From the NCBI GenBank assembly GCA_030691775.1, contig JAUYDN010000117.1, forward strand, positions 1-31,639: a DNA stretch of 31,639 nt, written 5' to 3'. Below, piece by piece: positions 24,211-31,639 of this stretch. This DNA is from Dehalococcoidia bacterium (GTDB lineage: Bacteria > Chloroflexota > Dehalococcoidia > Dehalococcoidales > Fen-1064). Positions within the stretch are counted from its first letter, which is position 1. Each line of letters opens with the position of its first letter. The notes under the pieces are model-generated. The model worked only from the letters and a program-made list of their open reading frames with translations. It was not told the origin of the DNA and ran no database searches. Position numbers and translations under genes: made by a program.

Positions 24211-24540
24211 ATGGAGAAGAGGCTGGAACTGCAGTCAATATTGATGACGGAATATGCCCCAAGGATGTTGCAGTTACTGGAGAATCGAGACTATCAACTT
24301 CACCTGGAAAGGAAGGTTGATGAGCAGACTCAACTTCTGCAACAGAAGGAAAGGGAGTTGAAAGCACTCAACAATCTCTTTGTCAAATACCTTAATCAAG
24401 GCTTTGAGGCTGCCGAGACCTATAGCCGTCTTGCCAGTGTTATTATGAATGCTGCTGAGGAAATCCAAGCCCTTGCCAGGGAAGCCGAAGCAAGTCGAGT
24501 GTGGTATTTTCGCACGGAAAAGGGGCAAGATGGTCAATAG
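24211..24540 (+). CDS. small coiled-coil protein, unknown function
   Basis: A 109-residue soluble protein, highly helical, with a clear heptad-rich segment (ERKVDEQTQLLQQKERELKAL). I do not recognise it. AGGAGG lies 11 bases before the ATG. It follows the pilin operon after 200 bases on the same strand. A downstream gene for a small membrane protein is 18 bases away, and the two may be co-transcribed. Confidence 0.6.
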   Translation: MEKRLELQSILMTEYAPRMLQLLENRDYQLHLERKVDEQTQLLQQKERELKALNNLFVKYLNQGFEAAETYSRLASVIMNAAEEIQALAREAEASRVWYFRTEKGQDGQ

Positions 24541-24558
24541 ACTGAAAGCGAATTCAGT

Positions 24559-24825
24559 GTGGGTATAATCAGTTTTCTCCTGCGGGTAGGGGGTTTCTCA
24601 CTTATCTTCGGGACACTGTTATACACGGTGGCGGTGTATGCAGCGGTAATCGGAGGAGTCGTCGAAAGCAGCCAGGTCTGGCTTGTGCCCGCTCACAGGA
24701 TAGGTATTGCTCTGATGGTACTGGGATGCACTGCTGCTCTCGCTGCCGTTGTCATGGTCATAAGGAAGATGCTGAGCCGAAGAACCCATGTAAGGTATGC
24801 AGATGAGCATACGAGTCGACCATAA
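24559..24825 (+). CDS. small two-helix membrane protein, unknown function
   Basis: An 88-residue frame beginning with GTG. Two hydrophobic helices are visible (near 3-34 and 47-69), then a basic end (RKMLSRRTHVRYADE). It sits between the coiled-coil gene and the metallopeptidase gene with short gaps. No ribosome site is convincing, so the start is uncertain. Confidence 0.5.
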   Translation: MGIISFLLRVGGFSLIFGTLLYTVAVYAAVIGGVVESSQVWLVPAHRIGIALMVLGCTAALAAVVMVIRKMLSRRTHVRYADEHTSRP

Positions 24826-24837
24826 CCGAGACTTGTA

Positions 24838-25194
24838 GTGAGCTTGCCGAATCTAGCAAAGACCAAAGGCGAGGCATTGAAACTGGTAGATGAGAAGATA
24901 GACAAGCTAAGCGCTCACTTAGGGGTCAGGTATAATAGACTTGTCATACGGGGACAGAAGACTCGTTGGGGTAGTTGCTCCCGAAAGAGCAACCTTAGCT
25001 TCAATTGGAAGCTGATAATGGTGCCGGAGCCTGTCATCAACTATGTCATCATCCACGAACTTGCCCACCTCAAAGAAATGAATCACACAAAGAGGTTCTG
25101 GGAGTTGGTGGCTCAATACTGCCCTCGGTGGCGTGACCACAAGAAATGGCTCAATGACCATGCGGCAGAGCTTGGTACCAAACTGCCTGCATAG
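24838..25194 (+). CDS. YgjP-like (DUF45) zinc metallopeptidase, short form
   Basis: A 118-residue protein with the YgjP/WLM-like metallopeptidase core. The zinc site is IIHELAHLKEMNHTKRFW, a HExxH motif with a further His two turns on. The family signature KTRWGSCSRKSNLSFNWKLI precedes it, and CPRWRDHKKWLNDH closes the domain. Family members are often about 230 residues with an N-terminal beta region that is absent here, so this is a short form or a truncated gene. Start GTG 24838 has only a weak ribosome site. Substrate unknown. Confidence 0.8.
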   Translation: MSLPNLAKTKGEALKLVDEKIDKLSAHLGVRYNRLVIRGQKTRWGSCSRKSNLSFNWKLIMVPEPVINYVIIHELAHLKEMNHTKRFWELVAQYCPRWRDHKKWLNDHAAELGTKLPA

Positions 25195-25316
25195 GCCAGA
25201 CCGATTTTTACCACGGTTGAACGAATGCTTGTTTAGTTACTTTCAAAAACTAAGTGTGCAATAGGGACATAGGTAACATATTAGTACAGGGACATAGGTT
25301 ACACTCTCATTCTCAA

Positions 25317-26495
25317 TCAGGGTTGTATCTTCATTCTCTTCTCATCCAGTATTCCCAGGGGATGGAAGCTATAAGCCATTGCCCAGAGACCGTCGCCTAT
25401 CTCGTGGAAGCCTACAGTCTCCCCAGCAATGGACTGGGACAGATATATCATCTCTCCATTCCACTTGATGCACCCATTGGGATGCACATAACGTACTTTC
25501 GTATTGGTGTCGTATTGGACCCTTGGTGGCTTCATGGGGAAGGGGTGTGGGGAGGGGCGGTAGACAGAAACCGGCGTTTTCTGTCCCAGGGCTTCATGCG
25601 GCCGCTCGTTGTTGTATTCGCCCTGGAACCGATTGAATGCCTTCTGTTGTGCTGGCATATTCCCTTTTGGCGGGGTGGCGGTCTCCGCCTTCAGAGTCCG
25701 GTGCATTCTTTCGTGCCGGCCATTTTGCTCAGGGCGTCCAGCTACGATCCTTTCTGGCTTGATACCCAATTGTATGAACCAGACCGAGAGCTTCGATAAG
25801 CCAGCCAGCCCCACAGAAGCGAAAGGAACCCCGTTATCAGTTCTGATGGCATCCGGTAAGCCATACTGACGAAACACCCACTCAAAACGTGGCTTGGTTT
25901 GCTCAAACGTGGGTCGCGTTAACCCGCAACAACCCAGGAGATACCGGCTACAATTGTCAGTAATGGTCAACGGATAGCACAGTCTTCCGTTTCCCGTTCT
26001 GAATTGCCCCTTATAGTCAGCGCTCCATGTCACGTTCGGCTGGTCACATCCTAGAAATGGCACGGTGTATGGCGGTGTGTGATGCCGGTATTTCCGTTCC
26101 CTGACATAGCCCAGCCTCTTTAGTATCTCATTACCAGAGTATCTCATTACCAGTACTGTCAGCTGGCCACTTAACGTCCGGGTGATCCATCCTCAATCTT
26201 GAAAGTATCTTTTTGGGACCCCAGTTCATCTTTCTGGTCTTCATGTCCACTCCACCATGACTTTCACAATCTCTTCTGGCGTTGCGTTTGGACGATGGTG
26301 AGGTGTCCGCGCTAACTCTACCAGTCCCTCTATCCCCTCGTTCCCGTAACGCTCAATCCACTTATAAATGGTCTTCCGGCTAACGTCATATCGACCGCTC
26401 AACTCGGTAATGCTGTATTCTTTGCTCAACCATTCTGTGATCATTCTGGTTCGTAGGTCCAAGGCACACAGCTCCTTCCAAGGCATAAGCATCAC
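25317..26495 (-). pseudogene. IS481-family transposase with two frameshifts
   Basis: The first part has the helix-turn-helix (KEYSITELSGRYDVSRKTIY, ERYGNEGIEGL). The last part has the DDE core: WSADYKGQF, IRTDNGVPFAS and PEQNGRHERMHR. Between them, in a third frame, lies VDMKTRKMNWGPKKILSRL. Near 26248 GTGGAGTGGACATG lacks one base relative to the expected VEVDMK. At 26122-26153 a 16-base tandem duplication shifts the frame again, just before GNEILKRLGYV. Removing both lesions would rebuild a protein of about 390 residues, normal for IS481. The gene is dead as sequenced. Confidence 0.9.
26122..26153. repeat. 16-bp perfect tandem duplication in the transposase
   Basis: AGTATCTCATTACCAG occurs twice in direct succession (26122-26137, 26138-26153). 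The second copy shifts the transposase frame by one base. Confidence 0.95.
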
Positions 26496-26564
26496 CCCCT
26501 TGCTTATACCTTATCTGTTACCTATGTGCCCGGTCTATTATGTTACCATTGTACCCGGTCTGTA

Positions 26565-26935
26565 CCATATACTACCCCCTCCCCCCTCGGGGATACCTTA
26601 TTTCTACGCCTATTTTCGACTGTCTTGAGGCTCTGAATGAACTCTTGTAACGGTCTCTCAAAGTCCTCTATTTACCTTTTTATTCTACCACAAATCGGTG
26701 TATGATTAGGTACCTGGGCTCTTCGGTAAAGCCATGCACGCATCCTGGTACTGAATAATGTGTGCAAACCCAGAGTGTAGAGCAGAATTTGTCTTCTTAT
26801 GATGCAACAAGAGGGCATATGCGTGGCATAATAATATGGACTTGGCTCTAGGCTCATCATTAATAGTTCGTGGAGAGTAATTAGGACTGGGATGTACGTT
26901 TTCACACACTTCATTCTCGCTGGGTATGGAATCCC
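26565..26935. other. region between the IS481 element and the AAA+ gene, nothing recognised
   Basis: About 370 A+T-rich bases. Two overlapping short frames on the minus strand (26672-26914) have unlikely composition and no ribosome site. A C-rich stretch lies near 26574-26587. No RNA gene or repeat end is evident. Confidence 0.4.
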
Positions 26936-27847
26936 TCAGGGCAAGAGTAAGCCGATCGCCTTGTCAGTACCCAACTGGGGGCTCAAACGAGCCACCCTTA
27001 CCGCATCCCTTACATCCTGACTCTTACCTTCAAGCTTTTGCGCTATCTCTATGGCAAGCTCGGGAGTGACACCCTCACGACGTACCAATACACCTTTAAC
27101 CACCGTATGATATCCTACTGCATCGTAGGGTTTCAGTTTACGCACAGAAAATCTGGACTTAAGCTCTGGAGATAACTTGGCCACCTGGTTCGTTGCTGCT
27201 ACGACTTTGATGGGAACAGTAACGTCAAGTGTCCTTCCCTTCTTAGCCCGCACCAGCCTTCCGCCTTCCATCAAGCTCAGTAGTGCCGCGGTATCAGCGG
27301 CACTCATCTTATCTAGTTCGTCTATGAGTAGAATCCGTGGCTCGCGTTCTGCCACCAGGTCCCACAGTCCCGCTTTGCTTGTCGCCGAGCCCATAAGCCA
27401 TAACGCCTGCTCGCCACATGCTCGCTCCGTATCCCAGAGAAACAGGGACTTGGCAAGCGTCGGTGGTCCCGCTAGTAACACATGCACAGGTTTTTCCGCA
27501 AGGAGCACAGCTGTCAATAGCTCCTTGATATCATCATGGCCTATGATATCCTCAAAAATATCATCCGGTAGAGTTAGTATATTATCTGGAGATTTTTCCT
27601 GCGTCTCAAAAGACTTGGACAGCTCCTTTGCCTGCTCACGCCCGAGTTCGGTAAGTAGTAAGCCCCGGTAGCTATTTGAGTGGAATTTCTCTTCCGCCAG
27701 CCCTTTCAAAATCAGGTTATTCAAGGTGGCTGGTGAAACCCGGACATCACTCCAACTCCAACCCAAGCTAAACTTGCTGGGATCATGGGTTTGCTCATAT
27801 TCAAAAACACCGACTAACGCGTCCCTTTGCTTCTGGTTAATGTTCAT
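26936..27847 (-). CDS. AAA+ ATPase with MCM-like Walker A, winged-helix N-terminus
   Basis: A 303-residue protein with an N-terminal winged-helix-like region (about 5-75; VRVSPATLNNLILKGLAEEK) and a AAA+ module. Walker A is GPPTLAKS (127-134), with Ala where most ATPases have Gly, as in MCM helicases. Walker B is ILLIDELDKM (Asp176, Glu177). Sensor 1 is AATNQ (Asn220) and the probable arginine finger is in ELKSRFSV (Arg232). It is closest in feel to the MoxR, MCM and RuvB-like groups; the precise family is uncertain. I chose ATG 27847 because AGGAGG lies 8 bases before it; frames extend 26 codons further without a ribosome site. It stands alone near a tRNA fragment. Confidence 0.8.
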   Translation of the reverse strand: MNINQKQRDALVGVFEYEQTHDPSKFSLGWSWSDVRVSPATLNNLILKGLAEEKFHSNSYRGLLLTELGREQAKELSKSFETQEKSPDNILTLPDDIFEDIIGHDDIKELLTAVLLAEKPVHVLLAGPPTLAKSLFLWDTERACGEQALWLMGSATSKAGLWDLVAEREPRILLIDELDKMSAADTAALLSLMEGGRLVRAKKGRTLDVTVPIKVVAATNQVAKLSPELKSRFSVRKLKPYDAVGYHTVVKGVLVRREGVTPELAIEIAQKLEGKSQDVRDAVRVARLSPQLGTDKAIGLLLP

Positions 27848-28064
27848 CTCCATTCCCTCCTGTTCCACCGATTGAGCAGCAAAGTCTTGCTCCTCCCCCT
27901 GGATCATGCCGGATGCAAGTTTCATTTTGCTAATAATTTGCTAATAGACTGAACGAAACGCATTGTAACTAACTGGTATTCTACGCACAAAACAGGTTTT
28001 CCGCAACTAACACAAACGTTCTAATTTGTATCTAAAATGACGCTTTGGGACACCTGATAGCAAA

Positions 28065-28103
28065 TTTCGAGAGCGGCACCTTCAACCACTCGGTCACCTC
28101 TCC
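28065..28103 (-). pseudogene. 5' fragment of a tRNA-Ser gene (CGA anticodon)
   Basis: The minus strand from 28103 reads GGAGAGGTGACCGAGTGGTT, then GAAGGTGCCGCT and CTCGAAA. This is the acceptor 5' strand, the D arm, the 5' anticodon stem and the whole anticodon loop of a bacterial tRNA-Ser with anticodon CGA. After the loop the sequence (TTTGCTATCAGG) cannot pair with the anticodon stem and no variable arm or T arm follows. No 3' half was found in the window. A break at the anticodon loop is a common crossover point for integrases that use tRNA genes. Confidence 0.75.
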
Positions 28104-28535
28104 AGAATGTGATTATACCGTAATGCGGGGGGTGGGGCAATGGTAACCGGCTAGAAGCTAAATGCTTACTGCTAAAAGCTGTATGAGATTAAAGTCACAG
28201 TCCGCCAGAGGCGGATACCTATTTTATTATGAACGAAGAAAGCAGAAGGTGATGTGGACGATTGAAGCATGATACTTCAGACAAGGAAGGTTCCCGAGCT
28301 CCCCGGGTTAGATATGTCCTGTAAAATCAGTCAACGACTGTTTCAGGCATTCGGCGCGGGTAATCGAAATGGGGGAGTAGTGGAACGAAGCTAAGGCGAG
28401 CCTCTGAGAAAGTCGCAGGATAAGTAACAGGGACTCGGCATATTTTTGTAAGCAATTAGCGTTCAGCCATCAGCAGTCAGCTCGAAATTGCAGGCTGAAA
28501 ACTGATAACTGACAACTGAAAGCTTGTGAGTCGGT
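28104..28535. other. intergenic region with palindromes, no gene recognised
   Basis: About 430 bases before rlmN. It contains TCCGCC/GGCGGA around AGA (28201-28215), a CAGTC/GACTG hairpin near 28331-28343, and an imperfect palindromic stretch rich in TCAGC/GCTGA motifs at about 28460-28522 that looks like an intergenic repeat remnant. The part at 28370-28440 has no stop-free frame and may hold an RNA, but I cannot assign one. Confidence 0.4.
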
Positions 28536-28541
28536 TATAAT
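28536..28541 (+). promoter_or_regulatory. -10 box of rlmN
   Basis: A consensus TATAAT lies 8 bases before the ATG at 28550. Transcription would begin at or almost at the start codon, so rlmN may be translated from a leaderless or nearly leaderless message. No good -35 box is visible at normal spacing. Confidence 0.5.
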
Positions 28542-28549
28542 GTAGGGTG

Positions 28550-29635
28550 ATGGAAAATAAACCCATGTCACTCACCAACTTCACAATTCCGGAAGTTGAG
28601 AAGCTTGTTACCTCGCCTGGAGAGCCAGGGTACCGTGCGGACCAGCTTCTCGGCTGGGTCTATAAAAGGCTGGTAGTATCTTATGATGAAATGACCGACC
28701 TTCCGCTCGCTTTCCGTCAGAAACTGAGCGGGCAAATATCCTTGCACACGTTGAGGCCGGTCCGTGAGGCGGTTTCTTTAGATGGCACGGTAAAACTGCT
28801 CTTTTGCCTGCGTGACGGCAAGACCGTGGAAGCGGCATTGATGCTTTACGCGGCAGGTGAAGGGCGGACGAGGACGACCGTTTGCCTCTCCACGCAGGTC
28901 GGCTGTGCTATCGGCTGTCACTTCTGTGCAACCGGCAAGCAGGGCTTCGAGCGTAATCTCACCCCCGGTGAAATGGTCGACCAGGTGCTGTACTTCGCCC
29001 GTCGGGTCAAGGACAAAAAGGAAGGGACTGAAAGTCGCCTGGGGCACATCACCAACATCGTCTTTATGGGTATGGGCGAGCCGCTCGCCAACTACGAGGC
29101 ACTGATTCAGGCAATCCAAACACTGACTTCACCGCGTGGCTACGGGACAAGTGCGCGGAATATTACCATTTCCACCGCCGGGATGGTGCCACAAATCCGC
29201 CGTCTGAGCGGTGAGGGACTGAAGGTGGGGCTGGCAGTCTCACTCCACGCCCCGGATAACGCCTTGCGGAACAGGCTCGTACCGCTTAACAAACGCCATC
29301 CCATCGAGGAGCTTCTACCTGCCTGCCGCGAGTTTACACAGAAAACCGGACGTCGGGTGAGCTTCGAATATATCCTCTTCGCCGGTATTAACGATTCACT
29401 GGCGCAGGCAAAAGCGCTGGCAGGTCTTCTCAGAGGTCTCAACTGCCACGTGAACCTGATTCCTGCTAACCGTACCGGGGATGCGGCTTACAGACCGCCG
29501 CTCCGTGGGGTTATCCTCGCCTTCGAGCGGGAACTGGGAGAGAATGGTGTCGCTTGCACCGTCCGGGTGAGCCGGGGGCAGGACATCAATGCGGGTTGCG
29601 GACAGTTAAGGAGCCAGTTCCTGTTTGAACGATAG
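28550..29635 (+). CDS. rlmN: 23S rRNA adenine-2503 methyltransferase RlmN
   Basis: Radical-SAM enzyme that methylates C2 of A2503 in 23S rRNA and A37 of some tRNAs. The 361 residues have the cluster motif CAIGCHFCATGKQGFERN (Cys119, Cys123, Cys126). The radical-SAM barrel shows VFMGMGEPLANYEA and VSLHAPDNALRNRLVPLNK. The C-terminal Cys near 350 (INAGCGQLRSQF) is the catalytic methylated cysteine. Length and all key residues are normal. The ATG at 28550 may be leaderless; ATG 28565 and GTG 28547 are other options. Vertical, core gene. Confidence 0.96.
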   Translation: MENKPMSLTNFTIPEVEKLVTSPGEPGYRADQLLGWVYKRLVVSYDEMTDLPLAFRQKLSGQISLHTLRPVREAVSLDGTVKLLFCLRDGKTVEAALMLYAAGEGRTRTTVCLSTQVGCAIGCHFCATGKQGFERNLTPGEMVDQVLYFARRVKDKKEGTESRLGHITNIVFMGMGEPLANYEALIQAIQTLTSPRGYGTSARNITISTAGMVPQIRRLSGEGLKVGLAVSLHAPDNALRNRLVPLNKRHPIEELLPACREFTQKTGRRVSFEYILFAGINDSLAQAKALAGLLRGLNCHVNLIPANRTGDAAYRPPLRGVILAFERELGENGVACTVRVSRGQDINAGCGQLRSQFLFER

Positions 29636-29724
29636 GTAGTGTGATTGATCTTCTCCGGGGAGCTATTCGGGGGTGGCTTGCGCGGCTTCCGCCGGGAGCC
29701 TGATGAAAACCGCACATAATCCGT

Positions 29725-29753
29725 TTGACAGTCAGCAAATCCTGCGCCATAAT
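29725..29753 (+). promoter_or_regulatory. sigma-70-type promoter of the esterase gene
   Basis: A perfect TTGACA (29725-29730) and CATAAT (29748-29753, 5 of 6) are exactly 17 bases apart, about 40 bases before the esterase ATG. Confidence 0.75.
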
Positions 29754-29792
29754 ACACCAGCATATATTAATCATATGTGATGGAGGAGTTCA

Positions 29793-31334
29793 ATGAAAGA
29801 GCCGGCCGTTGAAACTGTTTATGGCAAAGTACGGGGAATCACCACAGACGGTCTGCATATTTTCAAAGGTATACACTATGGTGCATCGACTGCTGGCAAG
29901 AACCGGTTTATGCCTCCACAACCCCCTGCTCCTTGGTCAGGCATAAAAGACGCCATCGAATACGGACCATCCTGCTGGCAGCCGCCGGAGGGTACCACCA
30001 GGATAGGCTTCTGGGGGTCTACCGGCGTAGACGCGATGAGTGAGGATTGCCTTGTCCTGAATGTTTGGACGCGCGGGCTGAAAGATAATAAAAAACGTCC
30101 TGTACTGGTTTGGATTCACGGCGGCGGGTTCCGCACCGAGTCCGCTAACCACACCCCCTTCTATAGCGGTGCCGAACTGGCGAAGACGTACGATGTGGTC
30201 GTCGTCTCGGTCAACCACCGGTTGGGCATCTTCGGGTATTTGCACCTGGGGGAGATTTTCGGCGAGCGGTATACCAGCTCGGGGAATGCCGGTATGCTCG
30301 ACCTGGTGGAAGCGTTGAAGTGGGTGCGGGATAACATCGCTCAATTTGGCGGCGACCCGGGAAACGTGATGATTTTCGGGGAGTCCGGCGGCGGCGCCAA
30401 AGTATCCACACTGCTGGCAATGCCGGCTTCGAAAGGCTTGTTTCACCGTGCCGTCATCCAGAGCGGTCCCGGCTTGCGCGGCAAGACCTCCGAAGATGCC
30501 ACCCGTGCGGCTAAGGAGTTCCTCGACGTTGTCCACGTGACCCCGGCAAGAATCGACTGGCTCCACGAGATGAAAGCCTATGTTATCTACCTGGCGTGGA
30601 TGTCCCTTTCACAGGGGGCAGAGAGGGCGGGAGGGGAGATGTCTCCCGTCGTCGATGGCGAAGTCCTGCCGGTGCACCCGTTCGACCCGGTAGCCGCGCC
30701 CACGGCCGCGGATGTGCCGGTCATCGTCGGCACCAACAAAGACGAATGGCTCTTTATGATGATGCGCGACCCGAAGTTCGGGCAATACGATGAGGAGACG
30801 ATGCGCCAGCGCGTCATCGCCGCCCTTTCTCAACGCCTGAACGACAAGGTGGCGGTGGAACGTGCAGACGACCTGATTGCGGGCTACCGGCGCACCAGGC
30901 CCGGTGCCACCCCGCACGATATCCTCGCCGCCATCGGCAGTGACCGGATGCGCATCGCATCCATACGGCTGGCAGAGAGGAAAGGGGCGGCGGGGAAGGC
31001 GCCGGCATACATGTACCTTTTCACCTGGGAGAGCGAGGTCTCCCGCGGGCGGTTGAAGTCTGCGCATTCGTTTGAGATTCCGTTCGTGTTCAACTATATG
31101 AATGACCCATCGGTCCTGTTCCTGGGCGATAAACCGGAGCGTCTCAAGCTGGCGGCGGCGATGAGCGGGGCGTGGACAACGTTTGCCGCGAGCGGCAAAC
31201 CCAATCATAAAGGAATCCCGCAGTGGCCCGCGTACAATAGCGAAAAGCGTCCCACAATGATGTTTAATATCGAGAGCAAGGTGGAGAACGACCCCTTCAG
31301 CGAGGAGCGGAAGCTGTGGGAGGGAATAATATAG
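29793..31334 (+). CDS. type-B carboxylesterase / lipase family protein
   Basis: A 513-residue alpha/beta hydrolase of the carboxylesterase type B family (para-nitrobenzyl esterase-like). The oxyanion loop is WIHGGGF (about 107-113). The nucleophile is Ser198 in GESGGG. The acidic residue is probably in GTNKDEW (near 310-320), and the His in SAHSFEIPFVFNYM. EDCLVLNVW near 84-92 is the second family signature. There is no signal peptide, so it is cytoplasmic. GGAGG lies 6 bases before the ATG. Its G+C is clearly higher than in the pilus locus, so a different origin is possible. Natural substrate unknown. Confidence 0.93.
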   Translation: MKEPAVETVYGKVRGITTDGLHIFKGIHYGASTAGKNRFMPPQPPAPWSGIKDAIEYGPSCWQPPEGTTRIGFWGSTGVDAMSEDCLVLNVWTRGLKDNKKRPVLVWIHGGGFRTESANHTPFYSGAELAKTYDVVVVSVNHRLGIFGYLHLGEIFGERYTSSGNAGMLDLVEALKWVRDNIAQFGGDPGNVMIFGESGGGAKVSTLLAMPASKGLFHRAVIQSGPGLRGKTSEDATRAAKEFLDVVHVTPARIDWLHEMKAYVIYLAWMSLSQGAERAGGEMSPVVDGEVLPVHPFDPVAAPTAADVPVIVGTNKDEWLFMMMRDPKFGQYDEETMRQRVIAALSQRLNDKVAVERADDLIAGYRRTRPGATPHDILAAIGSDRMRIASIRLAERKGAAGKAPAYMYLFTWESEVSRGRLKSAHSFEIPFVFNYMNDPSVLFLGDKPERLKLAAAMSGAWTTFAASGKPNHKGIPQWPAYNSEKRPTMMFNIESKVENDPFSEERKLWEGII

Positions 31335-31363
31335 CGAGAAAATCCGAAACACGTAGTTTGCAT

Positions 31364-31639
31364 GGTGGGTTACGTCTCGCTGCACGCGACTAACCCACCT
31401 TACTGCTGGATTCCCGCCTACGCGGGAATGACATTTTTTATAGTAGGGTGGATGAAACCCACCATTCGAAACGCCATTACAATAATCCAGTGGGTTACCT
31501 GTAGGGGCGACCCTTGGAGCTTGTCTCAAAACAATTGGTCTGTCATTCTGGAGGAGTCCCGATAGCATCGGGACAACGAAGAATCTGGTGGTGGGGAGGC
31601 GTTGTCTTATTCCCCCACTCTGAGATTCTTCGCTTCGCT
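31364..31639. repeat. cluster of intergenic palindromic repeats
   Basis: Several perfect inverted repeats lie side by side after the esterase: GGTGGGTTA/TAACCCACC (31364-31399), ATTCCCGC/GCGGGAAT (31410-31429), GTCCCGAT/ATCGGGAC (31556-31574) and CGAAGAATCT/AGATTCTTCG (31577-31632). A GGTGG/CCACC hairpin lies near 31447-31463. Their arrangement is like REP/BIME clusters. They may also end the esterase transcript. The cluster continues past the window edge. Confidence 0.7.

Larger units (their letters stand above)
25255..26564 (-). mobile_element. IS481-family element, inactive
   Basis: The ends are imperfect inverted repeats, each with a doubled motif. The left end has GGGACATAGGTAACA followed by GGGACATAGGTTACA (25263-25302). 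The right end, read inward, has GTACAATGGTAACA and GGGCACATAGGTAACA. The edges are approximate and I see no certain target duplication. It contains an IS481-type transposase gene with two frameshifts. Confidence 0.7.

Noticed and set aside
26672..26914. Short minus-strand frames before the AAA+ gene
   Set aside because: Two overlapping frames with unusual composition and no start signals.
28370..28440. Possible T-box or other known riboswitch before rlmN
   Set aside because: Only loose resemblance; no T-box core motif or antiterminator was found, and rlmN is not a usual target.
30609..31568. 319-codon minus-strand open frame across the esterase gene
   Set aside because: It is antisense to a well-supported esterase and is Arg/Pro/His-rich, as expected for a shadow frame in G+C-rich DNA.
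1..31639. CRISPR array
   Set aside because: I saw no regularly spaced direct repeats with unique spacers; the repeats present are inverted repeats, IS copies or short phased motifs.

Overview
The window looks like a chromosomal segment of an uncultured bacterium. Dehalococcoidia or a related Chloroflexota class is my best guess. The reasons are a type IV pilus assembly set with no secretin gene in view, a minimal PilB-C-N-O-M-D cluster, moderate G+C, and many IS elements and intergenic palindromes. This is inference; no rRNA or marker gene other than rlmN is present.

Positions 1-6000 are a mobile-DNA zone, mostly on the minus strand. It holds a large serine recombinase, a small gene of unknown function, and a ribbon-helix-helix (RHH) regulator whose promoter carries a palindromic operator. 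An intact IS with perfect 35-bp inverted repeats and a 5-bp target duplication is inserted directly beside the -35 box of that promoter. Next comes an IS5/IS1182-like IS whose transposase is split by a 153-bp non-autonomous palindromic element. A second, almost identical copy of that element lies in-frame inside another RHH gene. A DNA polymerase IV gene (dinB) follows, broken by a 1-base frameshift (6478-7541).

Positions 8014-24008 are a co-oriented pilus and surface-protein locus. In order: a degenerate receiver protein behind four helically phased GTAAC repeats, a decayed gene, pilB, pilC, pilN-like, pilO-like, pilM-like, prepilin peptidase, a NarL-type sensor kinase and response regulator, two prepilins, a kelch/InlB-repeat surface protein followed directly by an exosortase-family protein, and three minor pseudopilins (PilV-, PilW- and PilX-like). 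Together they would make, process and control a filament. The exosortase and kelch pair may add a separately anchored surface protein to the same program.

Positions 24211-28550 are mixed: two small unknown genes, a short YgjP-like metallopeptidase, an IS481-family element killed by two frameshifts (one a 16-bp tandem duplication), an AAA+ ATPase with an MCM-like Walker A, and a 5' fragment of a tRNA-Ser gene ending at the anticodon loop. The right end has rlmN, a type-B carboxylesterase behind a good sigma-70-type promoter, and a cluster of intergenic palindromes reaching the window edge.

The most interesting points are the exosortase and kelch pair inside the pilus locus, the 153-bp palindromic element with its apparent target preference and in-frame insertion, the tRNA-Ser fragment next to an unusual AAA+ gene, and the phased repeats ahead of the pilus cluster.
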